A DNA stretch of 64,000 nt from Pseudomonadota bacterium (GCA_023457895.1 JAEXAY010000003.1:1-64000); one strand, 5' to 3'; counted from the first letter of the stretch, positions 17,474 through 26,129 are shown. Translations and numbers: made by a program. The notes: generated by a model not told the origin, from the sequence alone.

Positions 17474-18045
17474 TGAAACGCCCCGCGACCTCCTTTTTCA
17501 CGGCTCCCGTCCTGCTCGCGCTGCTGGCCGCGCCCATCCTGTCGGGTTGCGGGCTGCGTCCGCTCTACGCGCAGGGCGGTGAGGGCGAGGTGGCGGGATT
17601 GCTGCGCGAGGTGCGGGTCGCTCCCATCCCCGACAAGGAAGGCTGGATGGTGCGCAATGCCCTGCGCGACCGGCTGGAACCGGCCAAGGCTGGCGAGAAC
17701 CGGCAGGTGCGCTATCGCCTCGATGTCAAGCTCGACGACCAGATCACCGGTTATGGCATCCGCCGCGACGATGCGGTGACGCGTGAGCGCCGGACCCTTC
17801 GCGCGCGCTATCAACTGGTCGACACGACGACCAACACGGTGTTGCTCGACCAGTCGGCGGCGGTTGATGCCGGGATCGACCGTGTCGGCAGCGAATATGC
17901 GACGATCGCTGCCGAAGACACCGCGCTCGAACGACTTGCCGGGATGCTGGCGGACCAGATTGTTTCGCGCCTCGCGCTTTACGCCTCGCGCAGCAGCGGC
18001 GGCCCGGTGGCGACCCCGCCGCCTGTTGCCGCACCGAACCCGTGA
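17473..18045 (+). CDS. lptE: LPS-assembly lipoprotein LptE
   Basis: A partner of LptD in inserting lipopolysaccharide into the outer membrane. The 190-aa product has a signal with lipobox (LAAPILSGCGLRPLY, Cys about residue 26); the CGxRPLY sequence right after the lipid-attachment site is characteristic of LptE. The C-terminal part has alternating beta-strand character, ending in a Pro-rich tail. The start overlaps the leuS stop by one base and the stop overlaps the holA GTG start, so translation is coupled in leuS-lptE-holA. Confidence 0.92.
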   Translation: MKRPATSFFTAPVLLALLAAPILSGCGLRPLYAQGGEGEVAGLLREVRVAPIPDKEGWMVRNALRDRLEPAKAGENRQVRYRLDVKLDDQITGYGIRRDDAVTRERRTLRARYQLVDTTTNTVLLDQSAAVDAGIDRVGSEYATIAAEDTALERLAGMLADQIVSRLALYASRSSGGPVATPPPVAAPNP

Positions 18046-19073
18046 GCCGCATCAAGCCGGTCGAGATGGCGCAGGCGCTGGCGCGCCCCGATCCTGCCAT
18101 CCGCTTCTACCTCCTCGCCGGCGAGGACGAGGCCGGGAGCCGCAGCCTCTACCAGAAGCTCGAAGCCGCGATGGGGCCGGACGCCGAGCGCGTCGACCTG
18201 ACGAGCAGCCAGGCCAAGGAGGATCCCGCGCTGCTCGCCGAAGAAGCCGCGTCGATCTCGCTGTTCGGAGGCGCGCGCTTCATCCGCCTCACCATCGAAG
18301 GCAGCGGCGACCGCGCGGTTGATGCGGTCGACACGCTGCTCAAGGCCGATGTCGCGGGCAATCCGGTGGTGGCGCTTGCAGGCACGCTGACGCCCAAGGC
18401 CAAGCTGCTGAAACTCGCCGACGATTCGCCGCTTGCCCGCGCCTGCATTTCTTACATGCCCGAAGACAAGGATATCGGGCGTATCGTGCAGGAGATCGCG
18501 CGGGAAAAATATCTCTGGGCGAGCCCCGAGGTGGCGCGGATGATCGGCGGGATGGTGGGCAATGACCGCACGCTCATTGCCAATGAGCTGGAAAAGATCG
18601 CGCTCTATCTCGATGCGAGCGCGGATAATATGCTCGAGGTAACCCACGGCACGTTGCAACTGCTCGGCGCGGAAACGCTGGAGGAGGATATCAGCGAGGC
18701 AATTGACGTGACGCTCGGTGGCAATGCGCGCATGTTGCAACCGATGCTGACGCGGATGGACGCGACCGGGGTCAATGAAATCCGCCTGATCCGCGCGCTC
18801 GCCATCCGGGTCCACCAGCTTGCGGGCCTGCGCGTCGAGGTCGAGCGCGGATCAAGCCCGCATGCGGTGGTCGAAGGCACGCGCAGCATCTTCTGGAAGG
18901 ACAAGCCCGCGCTGAAGGCGCAGCTGGCACTATGGGACGCGCCCAGGCTCGCGCGCATCGCGACGCGCCTCTACGAAGCCGAGCAAGGCATCAAGGCTTC
19001 GGGCACCGCGGGTGGCATCCTCCTGCGCCAGCTCCTTGCCGAAATCATCCGCATGGGCGCGCGGGCGCGGTAA
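18042..19073 (+). CDS. holA: DNA polymerase III delta subunit
   Basis: The clamp-loader subunit that opens the beta clamp. The 343-aa product has FYLLAGEDEAGSR near residues 20-32 (the degenerate P-loop position of HolA), FGGARFIRLTIEGSGD near 74-89, LIANELEKIALYL and a C-terminal collar-type helical domain (WKDKPALKAQLALWD). It starts with GTG at 18042, overlapping the lptE TGA by three bases. It ends the leuS operon and faces the convergent toxin/immunity pair. Confidence 0.93.
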   Translation: MSRIKPVEMAQALARPDPAIRFYLLAGEDEAGSRSLYQKLEAAMGPDAERVDLTSSQAKEDPALLAEEAASISLFGGARFIRLTIEGSGDRAVDAVDTLLKADVAGNPVVALAGTLTPKAKLLKLADDSPLARACISYMPEDKDIGRIVQEIAREKYLWASPEVARMIGGMVGNDRTLIANELEKIALYLDASADNMLEVTHGTLQLLGAETLEEDISEAIDVTLGGNARMLQPMLTRMDATGVNEIRLIRALAIRVHQLAGLRVEVERGSSPHAVVEGTRSIFWKDKPALKAQLALWDAPRLARIATRLYEAEQGIKASGTAGGILLRQLLAEIIRMGARAR

Positions 19074-19094
19074 AAAAGCCGCTTGATGCCCTAT

Positions 19095-19133
19095 CTCAGG
19101 GCCTCGGCTCAGGGCCTCAACTCAGGGTTTGAG
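19095..19133. repeat. Three tandem 13-bp units at the convergent gene end
   Basis: CTCAGGGCCTCGG, CTCAGGGCCTCAA and CTCAGGGTTTGAG lie head to tail between holA and the immunity gene. The third unit includes the immunity gene's last codons and stop. Confidence 0.7.
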
Positions 19134-19544
19134 CGCCGCGACGCTGTTTTCCAGATCGCCCGGATTGATGACCCACTTGTCCGGATCGTCATATTCGAAC
19201 TGGATGTTCAACCCCTGATCAGCGCGGGTAATATGGACCAGCGCCTTGATCCATTTCTTTCCGGTGTCGCGTTCCATCGCCGCCTGCAATGCGAGCATCT
19301 TGTCGAGAATGGCGTCGTCCTCATCCTGCGGCAGGCTCGCTTTCCAGCTGCCATCGGCACGGAAAATATAGCCATAGCTGTTCTGACGTCCGTTGAGAAA
19401 ATTATAGACGACCGCGATCGTTTCCCAAGACATGTCCGAACGATATTCGGCATCCTGTACGATGGCCGTACCCACTTCGATAATCATCTCATCGGGACTT
19501 GGCATAGGAGTTTCCACGGCAACCATTGGGGCAAGCAGGATCAT
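19122..19544 (-). CDS. YezG-like (DUF600) immunity protein
   Basis: A 140-aa acidic protein with the pattern of the YezG/DUF600 family: WETIAVVYNFLNGRQNSYGYIFRADGSWKASLP, then DKMLALQAAMERDTGKKWIKALVHITRADQGLNIQFEYDDPDKW. Such proteins neutralise nuclease toxins of the YeeF type. The gene starts 14 bases after the stop of the upstream toxin gene, with a GGGAG ribosome binding site before ATG 19544. The gene order toxin then immunity and the family match support a cognate pair. Confidence 0.8.
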   Translation of the reverse strand: MILLAPMVAVETPMPSPDEMIIEVGTAIVQDAEYRSDMSWETIAVVYNFLNGRQNSYGYIFRADGSWKASLPQDEDDAILDKMLALQAAMERDTGKKWIKALVHITRADQGLNIQFEYDDPDKWVINPGDLENSVAALKP

Positions 19545-19558
19545 AGCCAGGCTCCCGA

Positions 19559-21169
19559 TTATTGGGCAAGTTTTTTGATGATCTCCGATTTCGAAATGCG
19601 GTCGAATGTCTGTCCGGCTTCATTGGCGAAACGGTCCCTGTTCCTGTACACCTCAACGCCATCCTTGTTGAAAACCGTATATTCGATGCGGACGGTATTC
19701 GGCCGGCTGGGATGGGCAGGATCAAAGTTGGAGAATTTAACCTCATAGTCGACCCGGCCGCCGGAGCTGACCCAATCGGCCAGTTCGTTTTCGAGCGTCT
19801 TGAACGCGCTGCCGTTGAAATTCTTTTTGACCCCGTCCGGCACGCCATTTTGCGGGAACATGTTGATCTCGCCCTGATCGCCGAGGAAGCGGTGCGGGAC
19901 GGCGTGGCCGCCATGATCGCCTGCGATGCCCTTTGCGGCGGTGGCCGATTGGGCCGCGGTTTCGGATGGCGAGCGGACGAGGCCGCTGAATACTTCCTTG
20001 AGCGAGGCCTTTGCGGAAATGAGGCGGCCCTGATCGTCGAGCGTCCAGGTGACGCTGTTGGCTCCCTTGCCGCCGGTGCGGACGGTGCTGGCGGCGGCAA
20101 CCGCTCCGGCCTTGGCGGCATCGCCGGCCTTGTCTGCCGCGCTCGCGCCATCGGCAAGCGTATCGGCTGCCCGCACGCCATCGGCCAGCTTGTCGGCGGC
20201 CTGTGCGCCCTTGCCGACCTTGCCCGCCTGACCGGCCACCGGCACGAAGGTCGAGGCGACCTCGAAGGTCACGCGGCCGATGGTTTCGCCCCACCATCTG
20301 GCTTCGGCCTCGGGGCCCTGCCGGGCCGCCGCCGCATGGCTCGCCTTGAGGCCGTCCCATGCGCCGCCGATCGCATGTTTGATGTCGGTGCCGATCTGGC
20401 CGGGATTGCCCGCGCGGCTGGTGAGATAACCGCCGATCGCGGTGCCGATGCCCTGCAGCGCCTGGTCCGATGCCTTGCCGCGATCATCCGACGGCACGAT
20501 CGCGTCCAGCCAGCCGGGGAGCTTGCCGGTGACACTACGCAGCGCATCGCCCGCATCGCCGAGGATGCCCTTGTCGGCACCATATTGCACGGCCTTGCCC
20601 GCCATCGCGGCGAGGCCCGTCACCATCTCCTTGGCGCCTTCAAGCACGCCTGCGCGCAGCCCGCCGTTGAACGCGGCGATCGAGCCCGGCGTGTCGAGCA
20701 CTTTCTGCAGCGAGGCGCCCCACGGTGTCCGGGCAAGACCCGCATCCTTCGCCAGCGCCGCGATCTGCGGCTGGGCGAGGGTGAGCAGCTGGTTGACCGG
20801 GTCAAAGCGGTTGAGCGCGCCGGTGAGCTGGTCGAACCAGCCCTTTTCGGCAGCGATCCGGCTGGCCGCATCCTGCGCCGTGCCGAGCGCATGATAACGG
20901 TCCATCACCTCGCGGATCGCGGCATTGTCGCTGCGCCCGCCCGAAAGGCGCACCATCATGTCATATTGCGCGCGGGTTTCCGGGCTGGCGCTGGTGCGCG
21001 CGGCATCGATCCACTGGTTCTGGGTCTGGCTGGTGGGACCAGTCGCGAAGGACAAGCCGGTGCGTCCGAGGGCGGTTTTGCCCGCGCTATCGCTGGCGGG
21101 CGGAGATGGCGGCGCGGCGGGGGCCGGATTGGGGCGGGGTGCGGCAGCGCCGCCGGCAGCTTGCATCAT
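19559..21169 (-). CDS. Polymorphic toxin with C-terminal DNA/RNA non-specific endonuclease domain
   Basis: A predicted 536-aa protein. The last ~130 residues carry GDHGGHAVPHRFLGDQGEINMFPQNG, the His-containing signature of the Endonuclease_NS_2 family found in YeeF-type toxins, followed by the strand-rich KFSNFDPAHPSRPNTVRIEY region. The middle holds long Ala/Gly-rich helices with repeated AADKLADG and AADTLADG-like units, as in pretoxin linkers. No signal peptide, PAAR, VgrG, Rhs or LXG domain is evident, so the delivery route is unknown. The ATG at 21169 has AAGGA nine bases upstream; the frame is open to 21289 but that part is not protein-like. The immunity gene follows directly. Confidence 0.78.
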   Translation of the reverse strand: MMQAAGGAAAPRPNPAPAAPPSPPASDSAGKTALGRTGLSFATGPTSQTQNQWIDAARTSASPETRAQYDMMVRLSGGRSDNAAIREVMDRYHALGTAQDAASRIAAEKGWFDQLTGALNRFDPVNQLLTLAQPQIAALAKDAGLARTPWGASLQKVLDTPGSIAAFNGGLRAGVLEGAKEMVTGLAAMAGKAVQYGADKGILGDAGDALRSVTGKLPGWLDAIVPSDDRGKASDQALQGIGTAIGGYLTSRAGNPGQIGTDIKHAIGGAWDGLKASHAAAARQGPEAEARWWGETIGRVTFEVASTFVPVAGQAGKVGKGAQAADKLADGVRAADTLADGASAADKAGDAAKAGAVAAASTVRTGGKGANSVTWTLDDQGRLISAKASLKEVFSGLVRSPSETAAQSATAAKGIAGDHGGHAVPHRFLGDQGEINMFPQNGVPDGVKKNFNGSAFKTLENELADWVSSGGRVDYEVKFSNFDPAHPSRPNTVRIEYTVFNKDGVEVYRNRDRFANEAGQTFDRISKSEIIKKLAQ

Positions 21170-21288
21170 GAGCGCGAATCCTTGGGGGCTGGATAACCAA
21201 AATTCGCGCAACCATTTATCACCCGGGCGCCGGCCTGTATCTAAGCGATATGATGAGACGCGCCGCTTTCCGTGGCGGCGAGGGCGCA

Positions 21289-21327
21289 ATGTGATAATCT
21301 TCCTTGACGATCACATCATAATGTGAT
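21289..21327. promoter_or_regulatory. Operator-like repeats between the toxin gene and ribB
   Basis: ATCACATCATAATGTGAT (21310-21327) is a perfect 7-bp inverted repeat with a 4-base spacer. A third half-site, ATGTGAT, lies at 21289-21295, and TTGACG at 21304-21309 could be a -35 box. It lies between two divergent genes and may control either. The cognate regulator is not known. Confidence 0.45.
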
Positions 21328-21405
21328 TTCTCGCCGCATAGCGATTTTCGTCCGGCCCCGTCTCTTCTGTGTCAGGCCGCCGGTTTCTTGAGGAGTTACA
21401 GTGCG

Positions 21406-22680
21406 ATGTCCAGCGAACTGATCGACAAGGTGCGCCGTCTCGTTACCGAAGGAGGCATGTCGCGCTCCGGCCTGGCGCGCGCTTCGGGGCTTCATGCCAA
21501 CACGTTGCGCGACATCGACCAGCCCGACTGGAACCCGACCGCCGAGACGCTGCGCAAGCTAGAAACCTATCTGTTCGACAGCGACGAGACGCCGGTGCTG
21601 GTGCCGATCGAGGAGATTATCGAGGAAGCGCGCAACGGCCGCATGTTCATCCTCGTCGATGACGAGGATCGCGAAAATGAGGGCGATCTTGTCATCCCCG
21701 CGCAGATGGCGACACCGTCCGCGATCAACTTCATGGCGACCCACGGGCGCGGTCTCATCTGCCTGACACTGACGAAGAAGCGCACCGAACAGCTTGGCCT
21801 CGATCTCATGAGCAAGGCCAATGGCACCCAGTTCGAGACCGCCTTCACCACCTCGATCGAGGCGCGCGAAGGCGTCACCACGGGGATCAGCGCGCATGAC
21901 CGCGCGCGCACCGTCTCGGTCGCGATCGACCCGTCGCGCGGCCCCGAGGATATCGTGACGCCCGGCCATGTCTTTCCGCTGATCGCGCGCGATGGCGGCG
22001 TCCTTGTGCGCGCCGGCCATACCGAGGCGGGCGTCGATATCTCGCGCCTCGCGGGGCTCAATCCTTCCTCGGTCATCTGCGAGATCATGAGGGATGACGG
22101 CACGATGGCGCGGATGGACGACCTCGTCGCCTTCGCCCGGCTCCACAATCTCAAGATGGGGACGATCCGCGACCTCATCGAATATCGCATGCGCTACGAC
22201 CATCTCGTCGAAAGGGTCAGCGAATCGAGTTTCACCTCCGATTATGGCGGCGAATGGCGGGCGATGACCTATCGCTCCAAGGTCGATGGCGTGACCAACG
22301 TGGTGTTGCAGAAGGGCAGGGTCGTCGAAGGCGAGCCAACGCTGGTGCGGATGCACGCCATCTCGATCTTCGACGATGTGCTGGGCCGGTCGGGCGGGCG
22401 CAAGCGCACGCTCCAGCGCTCGATGAAGACCATCGGCGAAGCAGGCGCGGGGATCGTGGTGGTGCTTATGCCGGGCGCTCCCGAAAAGCTCCAAAACGAG
22501 ATTGCGGGCGCGCGCCCGGGAGAAGGTGACCTCAGAAACTATGGTATCGGCGCGCAAATCCTCGCCGATCTCGGCGTTTCCGACATGATCCTGCTCAGCA
22601 ATTCACACCGCAATGTGGTGGGGATCGAAGGCTATGGCCTCAATGTCGTCGGTGAACACCCCATTCCGGAAAATCTGTAA
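21406..22680 (+). CDS. ribB: 3,4-dihydroxy-2-butanone-4-phosphate synthase with N-terminal HTH and degenerate GTP cyclohydrolase II-like domain
   Basis: Makes the four-carbon precursor of riboflavin from ribulose 5-phosphate. A 424-aa protein. Residues ~5-55 resemble a small helix-turn-helix (SRSGLARASGLHANTLRDI). The RibB domain follows with DDEDRENEGDLVIPA, THGRGLICLTL, HDRARTV and GHVFPLIARDGGVLVRAGHTEA. The C-terminal ~200 residues align in outline to GTP cyclohydrolase II, but the zinc-binding Cys motif is gone (MHAISIFDDVLG where HSECLTGDVFG is expected, and no CDC). That domain is thus probably inactive. The ATG at 21406 has GAGGAG ten bases upstream. ribH follows 49 bases later. Confidence 0.92.
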   Translation: MSSELIDKVRRLVTEGGMSRSGLARASGLHANTLRDIDQPDWNPTAETLRKLETYLFDSDETPVLVPIEEIIEEARNGRMFILVDDEDRENEGDLVIPAQMATPSAINFMATHGRGLICLTLTKKRTEQLGLDLMSKANGTQFETAFTTSIEAREGVTTGISAHDRARTVSVAIDPSRGPEDIVTPGHVFPLIARDGGVLVRAGHTEAGVDISRLAGLNPSSVICEIMRDDGTMARMDDLVAFARLHNLKMGTIRDLIEYRMRYDHLVERVSESSFTSDYGGEWRAMTYRSKVDGVTNVVLQKGRVVEGEPTLVRMHAISIFDDVLGRSGGRKRTLQRSMKTIGEAGAGIVVVLMPGAPEKLQNEIAGARPGEGDLRNYGIGAQILADLGVSDMILLSNSHRNVVGIEGYGLNVVGEHPIPENL

Positions 22681-22729
22681 GCCAGCAAGCCGCTTCCCCC
22701 GTTTTCACCCTTCACAGAAAGACCCGCGC

Positions 22730-23152
22730 ATGGCCCATTTCCTTATCGTCGAAGCCCGTTTTTACGAACATCTCAATGACATGCTGATCGACGGAGCGGC
22801 GTCCGCGCTCGAGGCGGCGGGGCACAGCCATGAGGTGATCACCGTTCCGGGTGCGCTCGAAGTCCCCGGCGCGATCGCGATGGCGGCGGAGAGCCACAAA
22901 TATGACGGCTTCGTCGGCATCGGCGTGGTGATCCGCGGCGAGACCTATCATTTCGAGGTGGTGTCGAACGAAAGCGCGCGCGGCCTGATGGCCTTGTCGA
23001 TGGACGGCATCGCCATCGGCAACGGCATCTTGACGGTCGAGAACGAAGCGCAGGCGCTCGCCCGCGCTGACAAGACGCAGAAGGACAAGGGCGGCGAGGC
23101 GGCCAAGGCCGCAATCGCCATGCTGGAATTGCGCGAACGGTTCGGAATCTGA
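22730..23152 (+). CDS. ribH: 6,7-dimethyl-8-ribityllumazine synthase
   Basis: Condenses the RibB product with the pyrimidine intermediate of riboflavin synthesis. The 140-aa product is of normal length and has VPGALEVPGAI (residues ~39-49), GVVIRGETYHFEVVSNESARGL and the catalytic His in YHFE. The start is the ATG at 22730 (MAHFLIVEARFYEHL). It lies just after ribB and is probably in the same transcript. It converges with the Old Yellow Enzyme gene. Confidence 0.95.
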   Translation: MAHFLIVEARFYEHLNDMLIDGAASALEAAGHSHEVITVPGALEVPGAIAMAAESHKYDGFVGIGVVIRGETYHFEVVSNESARGLMALSMDGIAIGNGILTVENEAQALARADKTQKDKGGEAAKAAIAMLELRERFGI

Positions 23153-23189
23153 AAACCGCCCACTGCGCTCGCTAAAAAAGGCCGTAGCC

Positions 23190-23242
23190 CTGAGCCCGTG
23201 GAAGGGCGCTTATCCGGCAGGCACGTGCTTTGACGGGCTCAG
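23190..23242. repeat. Inverted repeat between convergent genes
   Basis: CTGAGCCCGT (23190-23199) and ACGGGCTCAG (23233-23242) form a perfect 10-bp stem with a 33-base loop. The CTGAGCCxGT(C/G)GAAGGGC-like sequence resembles dispersed intergenic repeats common in proteobacterial genomes. It may stop transcription from both sides. Confidence 0.55.
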
Positions 23243-23252
23243 CACTGCGGGC

Positions 23253-24356
23253 CTATTTTGCCACACCCGCTTCCCCCAATGCCGGGAAATCGGTGTAGCC
23301 ATCGCGCGGATCCTCATAGACATACCAGTTTTTCGGCTTGTCCTCGTTGAGCGCCGCGCCGGTGCGGAAGCGTTCGACGAGATCGGGGTTAGAAATGAAC
23401 GGGCGGCCATAGCTTACCGCATCGGCAAGCCCCGATCCGACCAGCTCGGTTCCGTCGGCAAAGGTCAGGTCGCTGTTGAGCATGAGCGGCCCCTTGAAAA
23501 CCTTGCGGATGGCAGGGCTTTGTTTGGGCACATCGGTGCAGCCGAACGTGCCGTCGGGGCCGGGTTCGCGCAGTTCGAGGAAGGCGATGCCGAGCGCGTC
23601 GAGCGCGGCCGCCGCCGCAGTGAACAGCGGCTCGGGGTTGCTGTCGTCGACACCCTGCGAATCCCCATTGGGCGAGAGCCGGACCGATACCCGGTTGGCG
23701 CCCCATATATCGATCAGCACCTGTGTTGCCTCAACCAGCAGGCGGATGCGGTTTTCGATCGAGCCGCCATAGGCATCGGTCCGCAAATTGCTGTTGTCGC
23801 GCAGGAACTGGTCGATGAGATAGCCATTGGCAGCGTGGAGCTGGACCCCGTCGAAACCGGCCGCCTTGGCCTTTTCCGCCGCATTGCGGTAATCGTCGAG
23901 CAGGCGCGGGATTTCGGCCAGCTCAAGCGGCCGCGCCTGCTCGAACGGCTGCTTGCCGGTCAGCGTCCAGGCTTGCCCCGGCGCTGTCGTCGCGGAAGCC
24001 GAAACCGGCGGCTTCCCGTCATTATAGCTTGAATGGACGATCCGCCCCATGTGCCACAGCTGGCAGATGATGCGTCCGCCCGCCTTGTGCACGGCGTCGA
24101 CGACTGGCTTCCAGCCTTCTACCTGCGCATCGGTCCAGATGCCGGGCGCCGCAGGCCAGCCAAGGCCTTCCTGCGAGATGCCGGTCGCTTCGCTGATGAT
24201 AAGCCCCGCGCCAGCGCGCTGCTCATAATAGAGCCGGTTGACGTCGTTTGGGATGTTGCCCGGCATCGAGGCGCGTCCGCGCGTCAGCGGCGCCATGATG
24301 ATGCGGTTGGGCGCTTCGATTGCGCCGAGGCGAATGGGTTCGAACAGGGTGGTCAT
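23253..24356 (-). CDS. Old Yellow Enzyme family alkene reductase
   Basis: An FMN enzyme that reduces activated C=C bonds with NAD(P)H. The 367-aa product has IRLGAIEAPNRIIMAPLTRGR near the N-terminus, the QLWHMGRIVHSSY region, the substrate-binding HAANGYLIDQFLRDNSNLRTDAYGGSIENR block, and GRPFISNPDLVER at the C-terminus. These match the NemA/xenobiotic reductase branch. ATG 24356 has GGAG seven bases upstream and replaces a longer open frame. It is a stand-alone gene, divergent from the DMT transporter gene. Confidence 0.92.
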   Translation of the reverse strand: MTTLFEPIRLGAIEAPNRIIMAPLTRGRASMPGNIPNDVNRLYYEQRAGAGLIISEATGISQEGLGWPAAPGIWTDAQVEGWKPVVDAVHKAGGRIICQLWHMGRIVHSSYNDGKPPVSASATTAPGQAWTLTGKQPFEQARPLELAEIPRLLDDYRNAAEKAKAAGFDGVQLHAANGYLIDQFLRDNSNLRTDAYGGSIENRIRLLVEATQVLIDIWGANRVSVRLSPNGDSQGVDDSNPEPLFTAAAAALDALGIAFLELREPGPDGTFGCTDVPKQSPAIRKVFKGPLMLNSDLTFADGTELVGSGLADAVSYGRPFISNPDLVERFRTGAALNEDKPKNWYVYEDPRDGYTDFPALGEAGVAK

Positions 24357-24430
24357 GGATAAACTCCGCTTATGACCGGACGCGATTTTTCCGGTTAGCA
24401 CTGCCTTGCTGCATCAGCTAAGGCGGCCCC

Positions 24431-25345
24431 ATGCAAAAGACAAGTTCGGTGGCAAAAGAAAACTTATCAGCGGGCGAAGCCGTAACGGCACGGCATCGCC
24501 GCTGGGCCTTTGCCGCACTTGTCGGCGGCAATCTAGCGCTCGCCTTTGGCGGCCTCCTCGTGCGTTTTTCCGATACCGGTCCGGTTGCGACCGGCTTCTG
24601 GCGGCTGGCGCTGGCGGTGCCCTTCCTGTTCCTCCTCGCGCGCCGCTTTGGCCAGCCGGTCGGCGGCCTGCCGCGCAAGACCTTGCTGATGGTGATTGTT
24701 GGCGGGCTGTTCTTTGCCGCCGATATCGCCTCCTGGCACACAGGTATCCTGATGACCAAGCTCGCCAACGCGACGCTGTTCGGCAATTTCGCCAGCCTGC
24801 TGCTTGTCGTCTACGGCCTTGTGCTGGTGCGGCAATGGCCCGGACGCCAGACGCAGATCGCGATCGTCAGCGCCTTTGCCGGGACCATCCTGCTGATGAG
24901 CCAGAGTTATGAAGCCTCGCGCCAGAACCTTGTTGGCGACATGCTGTCATTGCTCGCGGGCATCCTCTACACCGGCTATGTGCTGGCGTTGCAGCGCGCG
25001 CGGGGCAGCATGGGAAGCTGGGCGGTGCTCGCGATCTCGACCGCGGCGAGCACCCTGCCTCTGCTCCTGTTCGCGCTGGCGATGGGCGAACAGGTGGTGC
25101 CGCACGACTGGACCCCGCTGATCCTGCTCGCGCTGTCGAGCCAGATCGTCGGGCAGGGCCTGCTCATCTATGCGCTGCCGCATTTTTCCCCGCTGATCGT
25201 CGGGCTGGTTCTGCTGGTCCAGCCGTCCATCGCCGCGCTGGCGGGCTGGTTTTTCTTCAACGAACATATCGGCCCGGTCGAAATTGCCGGCGCCGTGCTG
25301 GTCGGCCTCGCGCTGGCGCTGGTGCGGGGCCCGCAAAAGGCGTAA
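24431..25345 (+). CDS. DMT-family transporter (EamA)
   Basis: A 304-aa inner-membrane protein with ten predicted hydrophobic segments in two EamA repeats. The first repeat includes ALVGGNLALAFGGLLVRFSDTGPVATGFWRL and the second SLLAGILYTGYVLALQRARG. Substrate unknown; relatives export metabolites or amino acids. AAGG lies nine bases before the ATG at 24431. The COQ9 gene starts ten bases after its stop. Confidence 0.85.
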   Translation: MQKTSSVAKENLSAGEAVTARHRRWAFAALVGGNLALAFGGLLVRFSDTGPVATGFWRLALAVPFLFLLARRFGQPVGGLPRKTLLMVIVGGLFFAADIASWHTGILMTKLANATLFGNFASLLLVVYGLVLVRQWPGRQTQIAIVSAFAGTILLMSQSYEASRQNLVGDMLSLLAGILYTGYVLALQRARGSMGSWAVLAISTAASTLPLLLFALAMGEQVVPHDWTPLILLALSSQIVGQGLLIYALPHFSPLIVGLVLLVQPSIAALAGWFFFNEHIGPVEIAGAVLVGLALALVRGPQKA

Positions 25346-25354
25346 GGGTTGGCC

Positions 25355-26041
25355 ATGACCGAATCCGCCACGCTCCCCGCCGATCCGACGCTCGAGGAAA
25401 TCCGCCACTATCTGGCCCCGCATGTCGCGCGCGAGGCGGCGTTCGATGGCTGGTCGCAGCTGGCGGTTGAAAATGCCGCGCAGGCCGAAGGGGTCGATGC
25501 CGACCTCGCCCGGCTCGCGTTCAACGAATCGGGCAAGCGCATCGATCCGATGGACCTCGTCGACGCCTGGATTCAATGGATCGACGCCGAGATGGAGCGC
25601 CGCCTGCCGGCCGCAACGCTCGCTGCGATGAAAATCCGCGATCGCATCCAGCGCCTCGTCGAGTTGCGGCTCCAACTGCTCGACGACAACCGCGAATCGC
25701 TGCGCCGCGCGCTCTCTATCGAGGCGATGCCGCTCAACGCACCGCGCGCGCTCCAATGGGGCTGGCGCTCGGCGGACCGGATGTGGCGGCTCGCGGGCGA
25801 CACGGCCACTGACTATAATCATTATACCAAGCGCGCGATGCTCGGCTCCATCTATGCCGCGACGCTCGCGGTGTTCGTTGCCGACGTCAGCGCGGACTAT
25901 GCAGAAACCCGCGCCTTTCTCGGCCGCCGCATCGACGATGTGATGCGTTTTGAAAAGGCCAAGTTCCAGTTTCTCCAGCGCACCGAATATTTGCCGAGCC
26001 TGTCGCGCTTCATCGGCCGCCTGCGTTATCCCGGCGTTTGA
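25355..26041 (+). CDS. COQ9 family protein (ubiquinone biosynthesis)
   Basis: The 228-aa product resembles COQ9, a lipid-binding accessory protein of ubiquinone synthesis that aids the COQ7 hydroxylation step in mitochondria. The N-terminal half has a TetR-like helical layout (FDGWSQLAVENAAQAEGVD), and the C-terminal half has the conserved WRSADRMWRLAGDTATDYNHYTKRAMLGSIYAATL, the COQ9 signature. The ATG at 25355 was chosen over the TTG two codons earlier. It is probably co-transcribed with the DMT transporter gene. Confidence 0.88.
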   Translation: MTESATLPADPTLEEIRHYLAPHVAREAAFDGWSQLAVENAAQAEGVDADLARLAFNESGKRIDPMDLVDAWIQWIDAEMERRLPAATLAAMKIRDRIQRLVELRLQLLDDNRESLRRALSIEAMPLNAPRALQWGWRSADRMWRLAGDTATDYNHYTKRAMLGSIYAATLAVFVADVSADYAETRAFLGRRIDDVMRFEKAKFQFLQRTEYLPSLSRFIGRLRYPGV

Positions 26042-26111
26042 TCTTTTTTGATCTGCAACAAGGCACAGAGCTTGTTTTCCCTGCCCATTGCGTTAAGGCG
26101 GATTCGCCGTT

Positions 26112-26129
26112 ATTGATAATCATTCGCAA
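26112..26129 (+). promoter_or_regulatory. Fur-box-like site before feoA
   Basis: ATTGATAATCATTCGCAA matches the TGATAATCATT core of the classical Fur box. It ends at the base before the feoA ATG, leaving no Shine-Dalgarno sequence. It fits iron-dependent repression of feoAB. Confidence 0.6.

Noticed and set aside
19562..21196. 544-codon plus-strand open frame
   Set aside because: Antisense of the toxin gene; the toxin frame has the nuclease motif and a good ribosome binding site.
21328..21405. FMN riboswitch upstream of ribB
   Set aside because: The conserved RFN-element blocks were not found in the interval.
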